From the NCBI RefSeq assembly GCF_013409935.1, contig NZ_JACCCO010000001.1:3224001-3288000 (forward strand): 64,000 bases of DNA. Reading direction: 5' to 3'. The position numbers and the translations under genes are program-made. The DNA is from Streptosporangium sandarakinum (GTDB lineage Bacteria > Actinomycetota > Actinomycetes > Streptosporangiales > Streptosporangiaceae). Shown in pieces: positions 16,853 through 25,699 of this stretch (positions are counted from its first letter, which is position 1; every line of letters starts with the position of its first letter). The notes under the pieces were generated by a model that was not told where the DNA came from, searched no databases, and saw only the letters and a list, made by a program, of their open reading frames with translations.

Positions 16853-18523
16853 TCATCGGTCGGTGAGGGATCGGTAGATCTCGCGGTAGGTCTCCGCGAC
16901 CCGGCTCCACGTGCGCTTCGCCGCCACCTCGGCCCGCCCCGCCTCGCCCATCGCGGCCCGCCGTTCGGGGTCCTCGCGCAGCTCGGCGAGCGCGTCGGCG
17001 AGCGCCTCGGGGTCGCCCGGCGGGACCAGGAGGCCGGCTCCGTCGGTGCCCACCAGCTCCGACAGCGCGGGCAGGTCGCTCAGCACGACCGGTTTGCCGA
17101 GCGCCATCGCCTCGACCGGCTTCAGCGGCGTGACCAGCCGGCAGACCCGCAGGTCCTCGCGGGGGCAGACGAAGATGTCGATGGCCGCCTGGGCCTGCAG
17201 CGCCTCGTCCGGGCCGACCCGGCCGGGCAGGATCGCGATGTCCTCAAGACCCAGCTCCTCGACCTGCTCCAGCAACCCGGGCCGGGCGGCGCCGTCGCCG
17301 ACGAGCAGGACCTTGATCGGGGCGCCCCGGTCGCGCAGCAGCGCGGCGGCGCTGATCATCGTGCCGAAGCCCTCGTAGCCCACGATGCTCGACACCGAGC
17401 CCATGATGATCTCGTCGGGCTCGATGCCGTAGGCGGCGCGGAAGGCCGGGCCGTCGTAGGAGGCGGTGAGCAGGGAGTCGTCCACCGCGTTGGGCGCGAG
17501 GTAGATCCTCTCCCGCGGCACGCCCCGGTCGACGATCTCGGTGGCCATGGTCTCGGCGAGGGTGACCACGGCGTCGGCCGAGCGCATGATGAACGCCTCG
17601 CGCTCACGCTGCAGCACCTGCCGCTGGCTGCCGACCCGCTTGGGGTCGCGCGAGGCCCAGGTCTCCTCCAGGAAGCCGCGGACCTCGTAGACCAGGGGCG
17701 TGCCGGTCCGCTCGCGGGCGGCCAGCGCCACCGAGCCGTTGCGGTGGTCGGTCGCGGCGTGCAGCACCTGCGGGCGCAGCGTCCTGACCAGCTCGGTCAC
17801 CTCGCCGGCGCCGCGGATCATCCGGCCGTGGCTCTCGAACGGCACCTCGCCGCTGGGCAGCAGCCGGTGGTAGGGGATCCCGTCGATCTCCTCGTACGGC
17901 TCGGCGTCGGCGTGGCCCTGCATCATCGGCCAGCCCCAGCTCGTCACGACGTGCGGGTCGAGCCCGGCGGCCTTCTGCGCGGTGACGATGCGGTGGGTCC
18001 GCACGGTGTAGCCCGCCTGGGTGTACGGCAGGGCGTTGGTGACGCAGTGCAGCACCCGCCCCTGGACGCGCTCGCCCACGATCACCTTGGGCTTGGGCGG
18101 GATCGGGTTCGGCTGGATGGCGGCCAGCTCACCCGCGTAGTACGTCGCCCGGCGGTTGATGAAGGGGTACTTGGTGTACGGCTGCAGCACCGCGACGGCG
18201 TCGGTCATCCGGCCGGCGTCGAAGTGCTCCTTGGCGTCGTTCCAGGGGCCCTTGAGCACCCGCATGCCGAGCTTGCGGAACACGAACCTCGCCCGGCGCG
18301 CGGCGGGCCAGGCGACCCGGCCCACGACGGGGCGCAGCTTCGGCGGGAGGGTCTCCGCGGCGGCCTGGGCCACCCTGACCGGGTCGGACTTGACCTTGGC
18401 CGCGACGACGCGGGACACGATCACGGGGTGCTGGGCGAACCCCTTCAGCAGCCCGCCGAGACCGGCTCGGGCCGTCCTCGCGGATACCTTGGGGGACTCT
18501 GGCCTGCTGGCGTCGGATACCAC
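16853..18523 (-). CDS. glycosyltransferase family 4 protein with N-terminal extension
   Basis: A 556-residue glycosyltransferase. The first 150 residues are a basic, helical extension not typical for the family (KFAQHPVIVSRVV-like segments and a TPR-like DAVAVLQPY stretch). The GT-B part starts near residue 155 with RVLHCVTNALPYTQAGYTVR and ends with the donor domain (ILPGRVGPDEALQAQAAID, then LKPVEAMALGKPVVLSDLPALSELV, where the E-x7-E pattern lies). It would add a sugar to a cell-surface glycan. The start is GTG 18523. It is divergent from wecB with only 56 bases between the starts, so both promoters share that spacer. Donor and acceptor are unknown. Confidence 0.83.
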   Translation of the reverse strand: MVSDASRPESPKVSARTARAGLGGLLKGFAQHPVIVSRVVAAKVKSDPVRVAQAAAETLPPKLRPVVGRVAWPAARRARFVFRKLGMRVLKGPWNDAKEHFDAGRMTDAVAVLQPYTKYPFINRRATYYAGELAAIQPNPIPPKPKVIVGERVQGRVLHCVTNALPYTQAGYTVRTHRIVTAQKAAGLDPHVVTSWGWPMMQGHADAEPYEEIDGIPYHRLLPSGEVPFESHGRMIRGAGEVTELVRTLRPQVLHAATDHRNGSVALAARERTGTPLVYEVRGFLEETWASRDPKRVGSQRQVLQREREAFIMRSADAVVTLAETMATEIVDRGVPRERIYLAPNAVDDSLLTASYDGPAFRAAYGIEPDEIIMGSVSSIVGYEGFGTMISAAALLRDRGAPIKVLLVGDGAARPGLLEQVEELGLEDIAILPGRVGPDEALQAQAAIDIFVCPREDLRVCRLVTPLKPVEAMALGKPVVLSDLPALSELVGTDGAGLLVPPGDPEALADALAELREDPERRAAMGEAGRAEVAAKRTWSRVAETYREIYRSLTDR

Positions 18524-18579
18524 GCCGTGACCGTACCATAGGCAACGTTTGACCTACTCCCGGATGAAAGGCGAGGTCA

Positions 18580-19749
18580 GTGAGGGACTACGCCCCCACG
18601 GAGACGGCTCCGGCCCCCGAGGACCCGCTCGTCCTGCACGTGCTCGGCGCGCGGCCCAACTTCGTCAAGGCCGCCCCGGTCGTGCGGGCGCTCACGGAGG
18701 TGGGGGTGCGCCAGGGCATCGTCCACACCGGCCAGCACTACGACGCCCTGATGTCGGACGTGTTCTTCGCCGACCTCGGCCTGCCCGAGCCGATCGCCAA
18801 CCTCGGCGTCGGGTCCGGCTCGCACGCCCGCCAGACGGCGGCCCTGCTGACCGGCCTGGAGGAGGTGGTGCTGGAGCACCGCCCGGCGCTGGTCGTCGTC
18901 TACGGCGACGTGAACTCCACGCTCGCGGCGATCCTCGTCTGCGCCAAGCTGCAGGTCCCGACCGCGCACGTCGAGGCGGGCCTGCGCTCCTTCGACCGGG
19001 GGATGCCCGAGGAGGTCAACCGGGTCGTCACCGACGCGCTGTCCGACATCCTCTTCGCCACCTCGTCCGACGCGCTCTCCCACCTGGCGAACGAGGGCGT
19101 GGACCCCGCCCGGGTGCACCTCGTCGGCAACCCGATGATCGACAGCCTGTTCTCCGCGCTGGACCGGCTCGACCCGGCCCCGGTCCGGGCGCGCCTCGGG
19201 CTCGGCGAGCGGTACGCCGTGGCGACCCTGCACCGCCCGGCCAACGTCGACGACCCGGCCGCGGCCAAGGAGCTGGTCGACGCCGTGCTGGCGGTGAGCG
19301 AGCGGCTGCCGGTCGTGGTGCCGCTGCACCCGCGCGGCCGGACCCGCCTGGCCGAGGCCGGTCTGGTGGACGGCGAGCGGCTGTCCATCGTCGACCCGCT
19401 CGGCTACGTCGACTTCCTGTCGCTGGTGCGCGGGGCGGCCCTGGTCGTCACCGACTCCGGCGGCGTGCAGGAGGAGACCACCATGCTCGGTGTGCCCTGC
19501 CTGACCGTGCGGCCCAACACCGAGCGGCCCGTCACCGTCACCCACGGCACCAACCGCCTGGTCACCCCGGCGGGGCTGCCCGCCGCCGCGGACCGGGCCC
19601 TGGCCGGCGGCGCCGCGACGCCGTCGGGCGAGCTGCCGCCGCTCTGGGACGGCAAGGCCGGTCCCCGGATCGCCCGGGTGATCGAGGCGTGGCTCGGCGG
19701 CCGGAACCTCTCCCCGGCGGCGCAGAACGAGCCGCGCGACGCGCTGTGA
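18580..19749 (+). CDS. wecB: UDP-N-acetylglucosamine 2-epimerase (non-hydrolysing)
   Basis: A 389-residue GT-B-fold epimerase that interconverts UDP-GlcNAc and UDP-ManNAc. Family landmarks are VLGARPNFVKAAPVV, YGDVNSTLA, HVEAGLRSFDRGMPEEVNR with the catalytic acidic residues, LHRPANVD, and TDSGGVQEET near the UDP site. Together with the WecC-type dehydrogenase in the same block it would supply UDP-ManNAcA for a surface polymer such as a teichuronic-acid-like glycan. The start is a GTG at 18580 with GGCGAGG upstream. The N-terminal 15 residues before the first strand are variable and the exact start could be slightly different. Confidence 0.92.
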   Translation: MRDYAPTETAPAPEDPLVLHVLGARPNFVKAAPVVRALTEVGVRQGIVHTGQHYDALMSDVFFADLGLPEPIANLGVGSGSHARQTAALLTGLEEVVLEHRPALVVVYGDVNSTLAAILVCAKLQVPTAHVEAGLRSFDRGMPEEVNRVVTDALSDILFATSSDALSHLANEGVDPARVHLVGNPMIDSLFSALDRLDPAPVRARLGLGERYAVATLHRPANVDDPAAAKELVDAVLAVSERLPVVVPLHPRGRTRLAEAGLVDGERLSIVDPLGYVDFLSLVRGAALVVTDSGGVQEETTMLGVPCLTVRPNTERPVTVTHGTNRLVTPAGLPAAADRALAGGAATPSGELPPLWDGKAGPRIARVIEAWLGGRNLSPAAQNEPRDAL

Positions 19750-19913
19750 CGGGCGGCACGCCGTGACGGGCGCGGGCTGTGCCAACGGCGCGAGCCGTAC
19801 CGTACGGCGTGCCGTGACGGGCGGGCCGTACTCCGCGAACCTCCGCAAAACGCCCATTTGATCACGGCGTAAGCCGTACGCTGGCACGACCCCGGACGAA
19901 GGCGACCGACCCC

Positions 19914-21971
19914 ATGAGTGAGCAGACCCCCGAAGAGCCGAAGTACCAGCGTCTCGGACCGGTCAACTGGCTGCCCGAGGAGCGCAAGGTCATCGAGCGC
20001 TACGAGGAGCGCGTCCAGGACCTGGAGCGGCGGCTGGCCATCGCCGAGGCCCGCGCCGAGTACGCCCAGTGGAAGCTGGAGTCGACCAAGGTCCAGCGTC
20101 CCTACCGGGTGGCCGAGGCGCTGACCGGGGCCCGCGGGGCCGGGGTGGTGAACCTGCCGGGCAAGTTGCGCGGCGCGATGCGGCCCGGCCGCGCGCCCAA
20201 GGCGCCCCGGCCGGTGTCGGAGGTGATCGATGAGGTCTCCAACCGGGGGCCCGTCGTGGACGTGCCGCAGGTGAAGTGGCCGTCCGGCCCGGTGAACCGG
20301 CCCGACCTGAAGGTCGCGGTCATCCTCGACGACTTCTCCCGCATGGCGTTCAAGTACGAGTGGGACCAGATCGAGTTCGGGCTGCGCGACTGGCCGGAGA
20401 TCTTCGCCGAGCGGCGGCCGGACATCCTGTTCGCCGAGTCGGCCTGGCACGGCAACCAGGGCCGATGGCGCTACCAGATGACCGGGACGAACGCCCCCAA
20501 GCCGGAGCTGCGCGCGCTGATCGAGTGGTGCCGCGCCGAGGGGATCCCGACGGTCTTCTGGAACAAGGAGGACCCGCCGAACTTCGACTTCTTCATCGAC
20601 ACGGCCAAGCTGTTCGACTACGTCTTCACCTGCGACGGCGACATGGTGCCGCGCTACCGCGAGGTGCTCGGGCACGACCGGGTGGACGTCCTGCAGTTCG
20701 CGGCCCAGCCCCGGGTGCACAACCCGATCCAGGAGAAGCAGGGCCGCATCCACGACGTGGTCTTCGCGGGCATGTACTTCCGCGACAAGCACCCCGAGCG
20801 CCGCGAGCAGATGGAGACGGTCCTCGACCCGATCCGCGAGCTGGGCCTGCACATCTTCGCCCGCAACGGCACGGTGGACGAGAAGTACGCCTGGCCGGAG
20901 AAGTACGTCCCGCACATCGTGGGCGAGCTGCCCTACGACCGGATGCTGGCCGCGTACAAGATGTACAAGGTCTTCCTCAACGTGAACTCGGTGCTGCACT
21001 CGCCGACCATGTGCGCCCGGCGGGTCTTCGAGCTGTCGGCCTGCTCCACCCCGGTGGTCTCCGGCTGGTCCCGGGCCATCGAGGAGACCTTCGGCGATCT
21101 CGTCCCCATCGCCCACGACGAGCTGGAGTCCTACAACAACGTCCTGCACCTGATCAACAGCCCCGAGCTGCGCGCCCGCCGGGGGCACCTGGCCATGCGC
21201 GAGGTCTTCGACAAGCACCTGTTCACCCACCGGGTGGACCAGATCCTGGGCTTCCTCGGCCGGCCGGTGCGGCCCCGGACGCGGTCCGTCTCGGTGGTGC
21301 TGCCGACCAACCGGGCCTCGCAGCTCGAACACGCCATCTCCTCGGTGGCCCGGCAGATCCACAACCCGGTCCAGCTCGTCATGGTGCTGCACGGCCTGGA
21401 CATCGACCCGGTCGTGGTCGCCGACAAGGCCCGCGTGGCGGGGGTCTCCGACGTCGTGGTGCTGGCCGCCGACGCGTCGATGTCGCTGGGCGCCTGCATG
21501 AACATGGGCATCGCCGCGGCCGAGGGCGAGCTGATCGCCAAGATGGACGACGACAACCTGTACGGCGAGCACTACCTGTCGGACCTCGTCCGCGCCTTCG
21601 ACTACTCCGACGCCGAACTGGTCGGCAAGGGCGCGCACTACGCCTACTTCGAGTCCACCAACACCACGATGCTGCGCATGCCGGGCCTGGAGCACCGCTA
21701 CGCCTGGCTGGTGCAGGGCGGCACCTTCCTCGGCAAGGCCGAGATGTTCCGCCACTACGGCTTCGAGGACGTCACCCGGGGCGAGGACACCCGCCTGGTC
21801 AAGCGGCTGAAGGAGGACCGGGTCAAGATCTACTCCACCGACCGGTTCAACTTCGTCTACTGGCGCAGCGGTGACCCGACGATGCACACCTGGCAGCCCG
21901 ACGACCACAAGCTCACCCGCGGCGCCCAGTTCTCCTTCGTCGGCCGCCCCGACGACCACGTGATGATCTGA
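19914..21971 (+). CDS. bifunctional glycosyltransferase: coiled coil, CgeB-like GT and GT-A domain
   Basis: A 685-residue protein. Residues of about 20-65 form a coiled coil (RYEERVQDLERRLAIAEARA). Residues of about 130-450 match the CgeB/DUF3880 type of GT-B transferase (ILFAESAWHG, WNKEDPPNFDFF, FLNVNSVLHSPTMCARRVFE). Residues of about 460-660 form a GT2/GT-A domain with the metal-binding AKMDDDNLYG and the acceptor-side TRGEDTRLVKRL. Two transferase modules on one chain suggest that it adds two sugars or builds a repeat; the coiled coil may drive oligomerisation. It follows wecB by 164 bases on the same strand and ends just before a strong terminator, so it closes the glycan block. Confidence 0.82.
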   Translation: MSEQTPEEPKYQRLGPVNWLPEERKVIERYEERVQDLERRLAIAEARAEYAQWKLESTKVQRPYRVAEALTGARGAGVVNLPGKLRGAMRPGRAPKAPRPVSEVIDEVSNRGPVVDVPQVKWPSGPVNRPDLKVAVILDDFSRMAFKYEWDQIEFGLRDWPEIFAERRPDILFAESAWHGNQGRWRYQMTGTNAPKPELRALIEWCRAEGIPTVFWNKEDPPNFDFFIDTAKLFDYVFTCDGDMVPRYREVLGHDRVDVLQFAAQPRVHNPIQEKQGRIHDVVFAGMYFRDKHPERREQMETVLDPIRELGLHIFARNGTVDEKYAWPEKYVPHIVGELPYDRMLAAYKMYKVFLNVNSVLHSPTMCARRVFELSACSTPVVSGWSRAIEETFGDLVPIAHDELESYNNVLHLINSPELRARRGHLAMREVFDKHLFTHRVDQILGFLGRPVRPRTRSVSVVLPTNRASQLEHAISSVARQIHNPVQLVMVLHGLDIDPVVVADKARVAGVSDVVVLAADASMSLGACMNMGIAAAEGELIAKMDDDNLYGEHYLSDLVRAFDYSDAELVGKGAHYAYFESTNTTMLRMPGLEHRYAWLVQGGTFLGKAEMFRHYGFEDVTRGEDTRLVKRLKEDRVKIYSTDRFNFVYWRSGDPTMHTWQPDDHKLTRGAQFSFVGRPDDHVMI

Positions 21972-22007
21972 CCCGGAACCGCCCGGACACCGCGGCCGCG
22001 GCCCGAG

Positions 22008-22068
22008 CCCCTGCGTCGAATCCCGCCCATGGCACTCCCGCGTGGGCGGGACCCGACGCAGGGGTTTT
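22008..22068 (+). terminator. rho-independent terminator of the glycan block
   Basis: An 11-base outer stem (CCCCTGCGTCG at 22008-22018 with CGACGCAGGGG at 22054-22064) and an 8-base inner stem (CCCGCCCA at 22022-22029 with TGGGCGGG at 22043-22050), followed by TTTT. It is the clearest intrinsic terminator in the window. Confidence 0.9.
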
Positions 22069-22252
22069 CCTTTCGGGGAACCGGCCGGGGCGCTGCCAAC
22101 GCCCGGCCTCGGAGCCTCGGACGAGGCCGCGCTCCGCCGTACGGGAGGCCCTGGGGACGCACTGAGAGCGCCGGGGCGCCGGGGGCGCCGGGAGGCGCGT
22201 CGCCGCGCCCGCGGTTCCATGTCCACCGGGTCGGCTCGCTCCGGCATTTTTG

Positions 22253-22293
22253 TGGAATAGAGCATTCCGTTCTGATATAGTTGGAACAGAACG
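22253..22293 (+). promoter_or_regulatory. promoter and overlapping operator of the epoxide-hydrolase-like gene
   Basis: TATAGT (22276-22281) is a good -10 box, with TGGAAT 17 bases upstream. It lies inside an inverted repeat, CGTTCTG (22268-22274) and CAGAACG (22287-22293), with a second inverted repeat GGAAT/ATTCC (22254-22258, 22264-22268) over the -35. A repressor bound here would block transcription. No regulator gene is next to it. The preceding part of the spacer (22069-22250) is GC-rich and empty. Confidence 0.65.
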
Positions 22294-22341
22294 ACCCGCT
22301 CCGCAGGGTGGGTCGGTGAACCGCGAGAGAGGCACGCCGGC

Positions 22342-23469
22342 ATGACGAGCACCGAGATCCGCCGCTTCCACATCGACGTTCCGCAGGCCGACCTCGACGA
22401 CCTCCGCGACCGGCTCCGCCGCACCCGCTGGAGCGGCGAGATCCCCGGCGCCGGCTGGAGCCGCGGCGTGCCGGTGGACTACCTGAAGGGGCTCGCCGAC
22501 CACTGGGCGAACGGCTACGACTGGCGCGCCGCCGAGGCGAAACTGAACGAGCTCCCGCAGTTCACCACCGAGGTGGACGGCCAGACGATCCACTTCGCCC
22601 ACGTCCGGTCGGACGACGCCGACGCACTCCCGCTGCTGCTCCTGCACGACTGGCCGGGCTCGTTCACCCAGTTCACCGAGGTCGTCGAGCCCCTGTCCAA
22701 GGAGTTCCACCTCGTCATCGCCTCGACCCCGGGCGTCGGCTTCGGCGGGCCGCTCACCGCCCCCGGCTGGAACACCGGGAAGATCGCGAGCGCGTTCGTC
22801 GAGGTGATGGACCGCCTCGGTTACGACCGCTACGGCGTGCAGGGCGGCGGCGGGGGCGCCTGGATCGCCGCCGAGATGGGCCGCCAGGTCCCCGGGCGCG
22901 TCGTCGGGATCCACCTGAACGGGCTGGTCACCTTCCCCTCCGACGACCCCGCCGACTTCGCCGGCCTGACCGGGGACGAGCAGGAGCGCCTGGCCCGGCT
23001 GCAGAACTTCCGCGACGACATGATGGGCTTCAACGTCATCCAGTCCACCCGCCCGCAGACCCTCGCGTACGGCCTGCACGACTCCCCCGTCGGGCAGCTC
23101 GCCTGGATCACCGAGAAGTTCAAGGAGTGGACGGACGCGGCGGCCGAGCTGCCCGAGGACGCCGTCGGCCGCGACAACCTGCTGACGAACGTCAGCGTCT
23201 ACTGGTTCACCGGCACCGCCGGCTCCTCGGCGAACCTCTACTACGAGATGGCCCACGACCCGGCCGCCTGGGCTCCCAAGGAGCGCGGCACCGTCCCCAC
23301 CGCCATCGCGCTCGCCCGCACCACCGACATCACGGTCCGCCGGTTCGCCGAGCGCGACCACAACGTCACCCGGTGGACCGAGTTCGAGCGCGGCGGCAAC
23401 TTCCTGTCCCTGGAGCAGCCGGAGCTGCTGGCCGGCGACGTCCGGGAGTTCTTCTCCGCTCTGCGCTGA
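22342..23469 (+). CDS. epoxide-hydrolase-family protein lacking catalytic Asp and His
   Basis: A 375-residue protein with an N-terminal EHN domain (FHIDVPQADLDDLRDRLRRTRW) and an alpha/beta-hydrolase core like microsomal-type epoxide hydrolases. The fold markers are present: HDWPGS at 102-107, TPGVGFGGP, and the lid motif YWFTGT. However the nucleophile elbow, normally QGGDWGA, reads Q167-GGGGG-A173, so the nucleophilic aspartate is glycine at 170, and the catalytic histidine of the usual RGGHF motif is asparagine at 353 (RGGNF). It should not work by the normal covalent mechanism. The frame is intact, has its own promoter and operator, and a purine-rich ribosome-binding site, so it looks like a maintained gene, perhaps a ligand-binding protein. 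Confidence 0.82.
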   Translation: MTSTEIRRFHIDVPQADLDDLRDRLRRTRWSGEIPGAGWSRGVPVDYLKGLADHWANGYDWRAAEAKLNELPQFTTEVDGQTIHFAHVRSDDADALPLLLLHDWPGSFTQFTEVVEPLSKEFHLVIASTPGVGFGGPLTAPGWNTGKIASAFVEVMDRLGYDRYGVQGGGGGAWIAAEMGRQVPGRVVGIHLNGLVTFPSDDPADFAGLTGDEQERLARLQNFRDDMMGFNVIQSTRPQTLAYGLHDSPVGQLAWITEKFKEWTDAAAELPEDAVGRDNLLTNVSVYWFTGTAGSSANLYYEMAHDPAAWAPKERGTVPTAIALARTTDITVRRFAERDHNVTRWTEFERGGNFLSLEQPELLAGDVREFFSALR

Positions 23470-23481
23470 CCGCACGGCGAA

Positions 23482-23521
23482 CGCCCCGGTGCCCGGCCCT
23501 TCCCGGCCGGACGCCGGGGCG
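23482..23521 (+). terminator. hairpin after the epoxide-hydrolase-like gene
   Basis: CGCCCCGG (23482-23489) pairs with CCGGGGCG (23514-23521), with an inner CCGGCC/GGCCGG pairing and only a weak TTT downstream. The rest of the 442-base spacer 23470-23911 before the helicase is GC-rich, carries no gene that I can support, and could be a long leader, as seen for cold-shock helicase mRNAs. Confidence 0.6.
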
Positions 23522-23911
23522 TCGGCGTTTCGGGCCTCATCGGGACACCCGCCCCGGACGAACGCACGGGGAGGTCAACTAGGCTGGGACCACCGATCCG
23601 GAGTTCGCCGCGGATGTCGTCTGTTCGACGTTCGTCCGGCGCGCGGCCGGGCATGTCATGGGACACGCACCCTGGCCCGCCCGTCACCACCGGATCGGCG
23701 GCGCCGGTCCCTTGAGGTGGGACCGGCCGACGGGTCCACCGGCGTTCGCGCCCGGCCGCTCACGACGGCCGCCGTCCGGGGAGGCGCGCCGTGACGGACC
23801 GGTGAAACCGGCGGTCCGGGGGCGCCCCGAAGACGGAGCATGCGGTCACGGGGTGGAACTTGTCGTCACCGTGAGCCCTGCGCGTCCGTCCAGGAGTGAG
23901 GAAACCCGAGC

Positions 23912-25648
23912 ATGACCACCCCGAATACCACCCCCGCGCCCGACGCGGCCATGTCCGACGGCATCGCGTCCGGTTTCGCCGAGCTGGATCTGAGGCCCGA
24001 GATCCTGCGCGCGCTCTCCGGCCTGGGCTACGAGGAGCCCACGCCGATCCAGCGGGAGGCGATCCCGCCGCTGCTGGAGGGCCGCGACCTGCTCGGCCAG
24101 GCCGCGACGGGCACGGGCAAGACGGCGGCCTTCGCGCTCCCGGTGCTCCAGCGCCTCGGCACCGCGGCCGAGAGGGAGGACCCGACGGCGCTGGTGCTGG
24201 TGCCCACCCGGGAGCTGGCCGTACAGGTGTCGGAGGCGTTCCACCACTACGGCCGCGAGCTGGGCGCGCAGGTCCTGCCGATCTACGGCGGGCAGCCGAT
24301 CGGGCGGCAGCTCCGCGCGCTGGACCGCGGGGTCGACGTCGTGATCGCCACGCCCGGACGCGCGCTCGACCACATCGGCCGCGGCACGCTCCGGCTGTCG
24401 AACCTGCGCATGGTCGTGCTGGACGAGGCCGACGAGATGCTCGACATGGGCTTCGCCGAGGACATCGAGGCGATCCTCCAGGAGACCCCCGAGAACCGCC
24501 AGACGGTGCTCTTCTCCGCCACGATGCCGCCGCGCATCAACGGCATCGCCCGTCGTCATCTGCAGGACCCGGTCCGGATCGAGATCGGGCGGGAGGCGCC
24601 CGCGCCGGGCGAGTCGCCGCTGGTGCGGCAGACCGCCTACGTGGTGCCCCGGGCGCACAAGCCCGCGGCGCTCGGCCGCCTGCTGGACGTGGAGTCGCCC
24701 ACCGCCGCGATCGTCTTCTGCCGCACCCGCGACGAGGTGGACCAGCTCACCGAGACCCTGAACGGCCGCGGCTACCGCGCAGAGGCCCTGCACGGCGGGA
24801 TGGGCCAGGAGCAGCGCGACCGCGTCATGGGACGGCTGCGCAGCGGCACGGCCGACCTGCTGGTGGCGACCGACGTGGCCGCGCGCGGCCTCGACATCGA
24901 GCAGCTCACCCACGTGGTGAACTACGACGTGCCCTCCGCGCCCGAGGCGTACGTGCACCGGATCGGGCGGGTCGGCCGGGCCGGCCGCGAGGGCGTGGCC
25001 ATCACCCTGGCCGAGCCGCGCGAGCACCGGATGCTCAAGACCATCGAGCGGGTGACCAAGCGCCGGATCCCGGTCGAGAAGGTGCCGACCGTGGCGGACC
25101 TGCGCGCCCGGCAGCTGGAGATGACGCGCGCCGCGCTGCACGAGAGCCTGCTGGAGGACGACTTCGACCGCTTCCGCGTCGTGGTCGAGACCCTCACCGA
25201 CGAGTTCGACATCATGGAGGTGGCGCTCGCCGCGGTGAAGCTGGCCCACGAGGCCAGCGGGGCCGCCGCCGACGAGGAGGAGATCCCCGAGGTCACCCTG
25301 CGGCCCGCCGAGGGCCGGGGCCGCCGCGACGGCATGGGCCGGGACGGCGGGCGGGACGGTGGCCGGGACGGCGGTCGCGAGCCGCGGCGCGGGCCGCGGA
25401 CCGCCGCGGGCGGGATGACCCGTCTGTTCGTCGGCGCCGGGCGCAGCGCCGGCGTCCGGCCCCAGGACCTGGTCGGCGCGATCGCCGGCGAGACGGGCCT
25501 CAGCGGCCGGGACATCGGGGCGATCGAGATCTTCGACCGCTTCTCCCTGGTGGAGGTCCCGGACCCGGCGGCCGAGCAGGTGATCGCGGGTCTGCGGGGA
25601 AGCACCATCAAGGGCCGCCGGGCGACGGTCCGCCGCGAGCGCTACTAG
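23912..25648 (+). CDS. deaD: DEAD-box ATP-dependent RNA helicase
   Basis: A 578-residue RNA helicase. All core motifs are present: the Q motif PTPIQREAI, Walker A ATGTGKT, PTRELAVQ, VLDEADEMLDMGF (DEAD), SAT, VATDVAARGLDIE and HRIGRVGRAGR. A low-complexity linker near 470-490 repeats G-R-D-G-G, and the last 75 residues (MTRLFVGAGRSAGVRPQDLVGAI ... ) form a DbpA-type RNA-binding domain (shown here only by its ends). This is the CsdA/DeaD layout, with roles in ribosome assembly and mRNA unwinding at low temperature. ATG 23912 lies at some distance from GAGTGAGGAA, a plausible ribosome-binding site. The long spacer before it may hold regulatory RNA structure, but I cannot demonstrate one. Confidence 0.93.
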   Translation: MTTPNTTPAPDAAMSDGIASGFAELDLRPEILRALSGLGYEEPTPIQREAIPPLLEGRDLLGQAATGTGKTAAFALPVLQRLGTAAEREDPTALVLVPTRELAVQVSEAFHHYGRELGAQVLPIYGGQPIGRQLRALDRGVDVVIATPGRALDHIGRGTLRLSNLRMVVLDEADEMLDMGFAEDIEAILQETPENRQTVLFSATMPPRINGIARRHLQDPVRIEIGREAPAPGESPLVRQTAYVVPRAHKPAALGRLLDVESPTAAIVFCRTRDEVDQLTETLNGRGYRAEALHGGMGQEQRDRVMGRLRSGTADLLVATDVAARGLDIEQLTHVVNYDVPSAPEAYVHRIGRVGRAGREGVAITLAEPREHRMLKTIERVTKRRIPVEKVPTVADLRARQLEMTRAALHESLLEDDFDRFRVVVETLTDEFDIMEVALAAVKLAHEASGAAADEEEIPEVTLRPAEGRGRRDGMGRDGGRDGGRDGGREPRRGPRTAAGGMTRLFVGAGRSAGVRPQDLVGAIAGETGLSGRDIGAIEIFDRFSLVEVPDPAAEQVIAGLRGSTIKGRRATVRRERY

Positions 25649-25699
25649 GCTCCGGTGCGCTCCCCGGCCTTCGGTCCGGGGAGCGCGGCCGCCCGCTCC

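Noticed and set aside
19404..22424. A long open frame of about 1000 codons on the minus strand.
   Set aside because: It runs antisense through wecB and the glycosyltransferase gene, has no family motif, and is an effect of high third-position GC.
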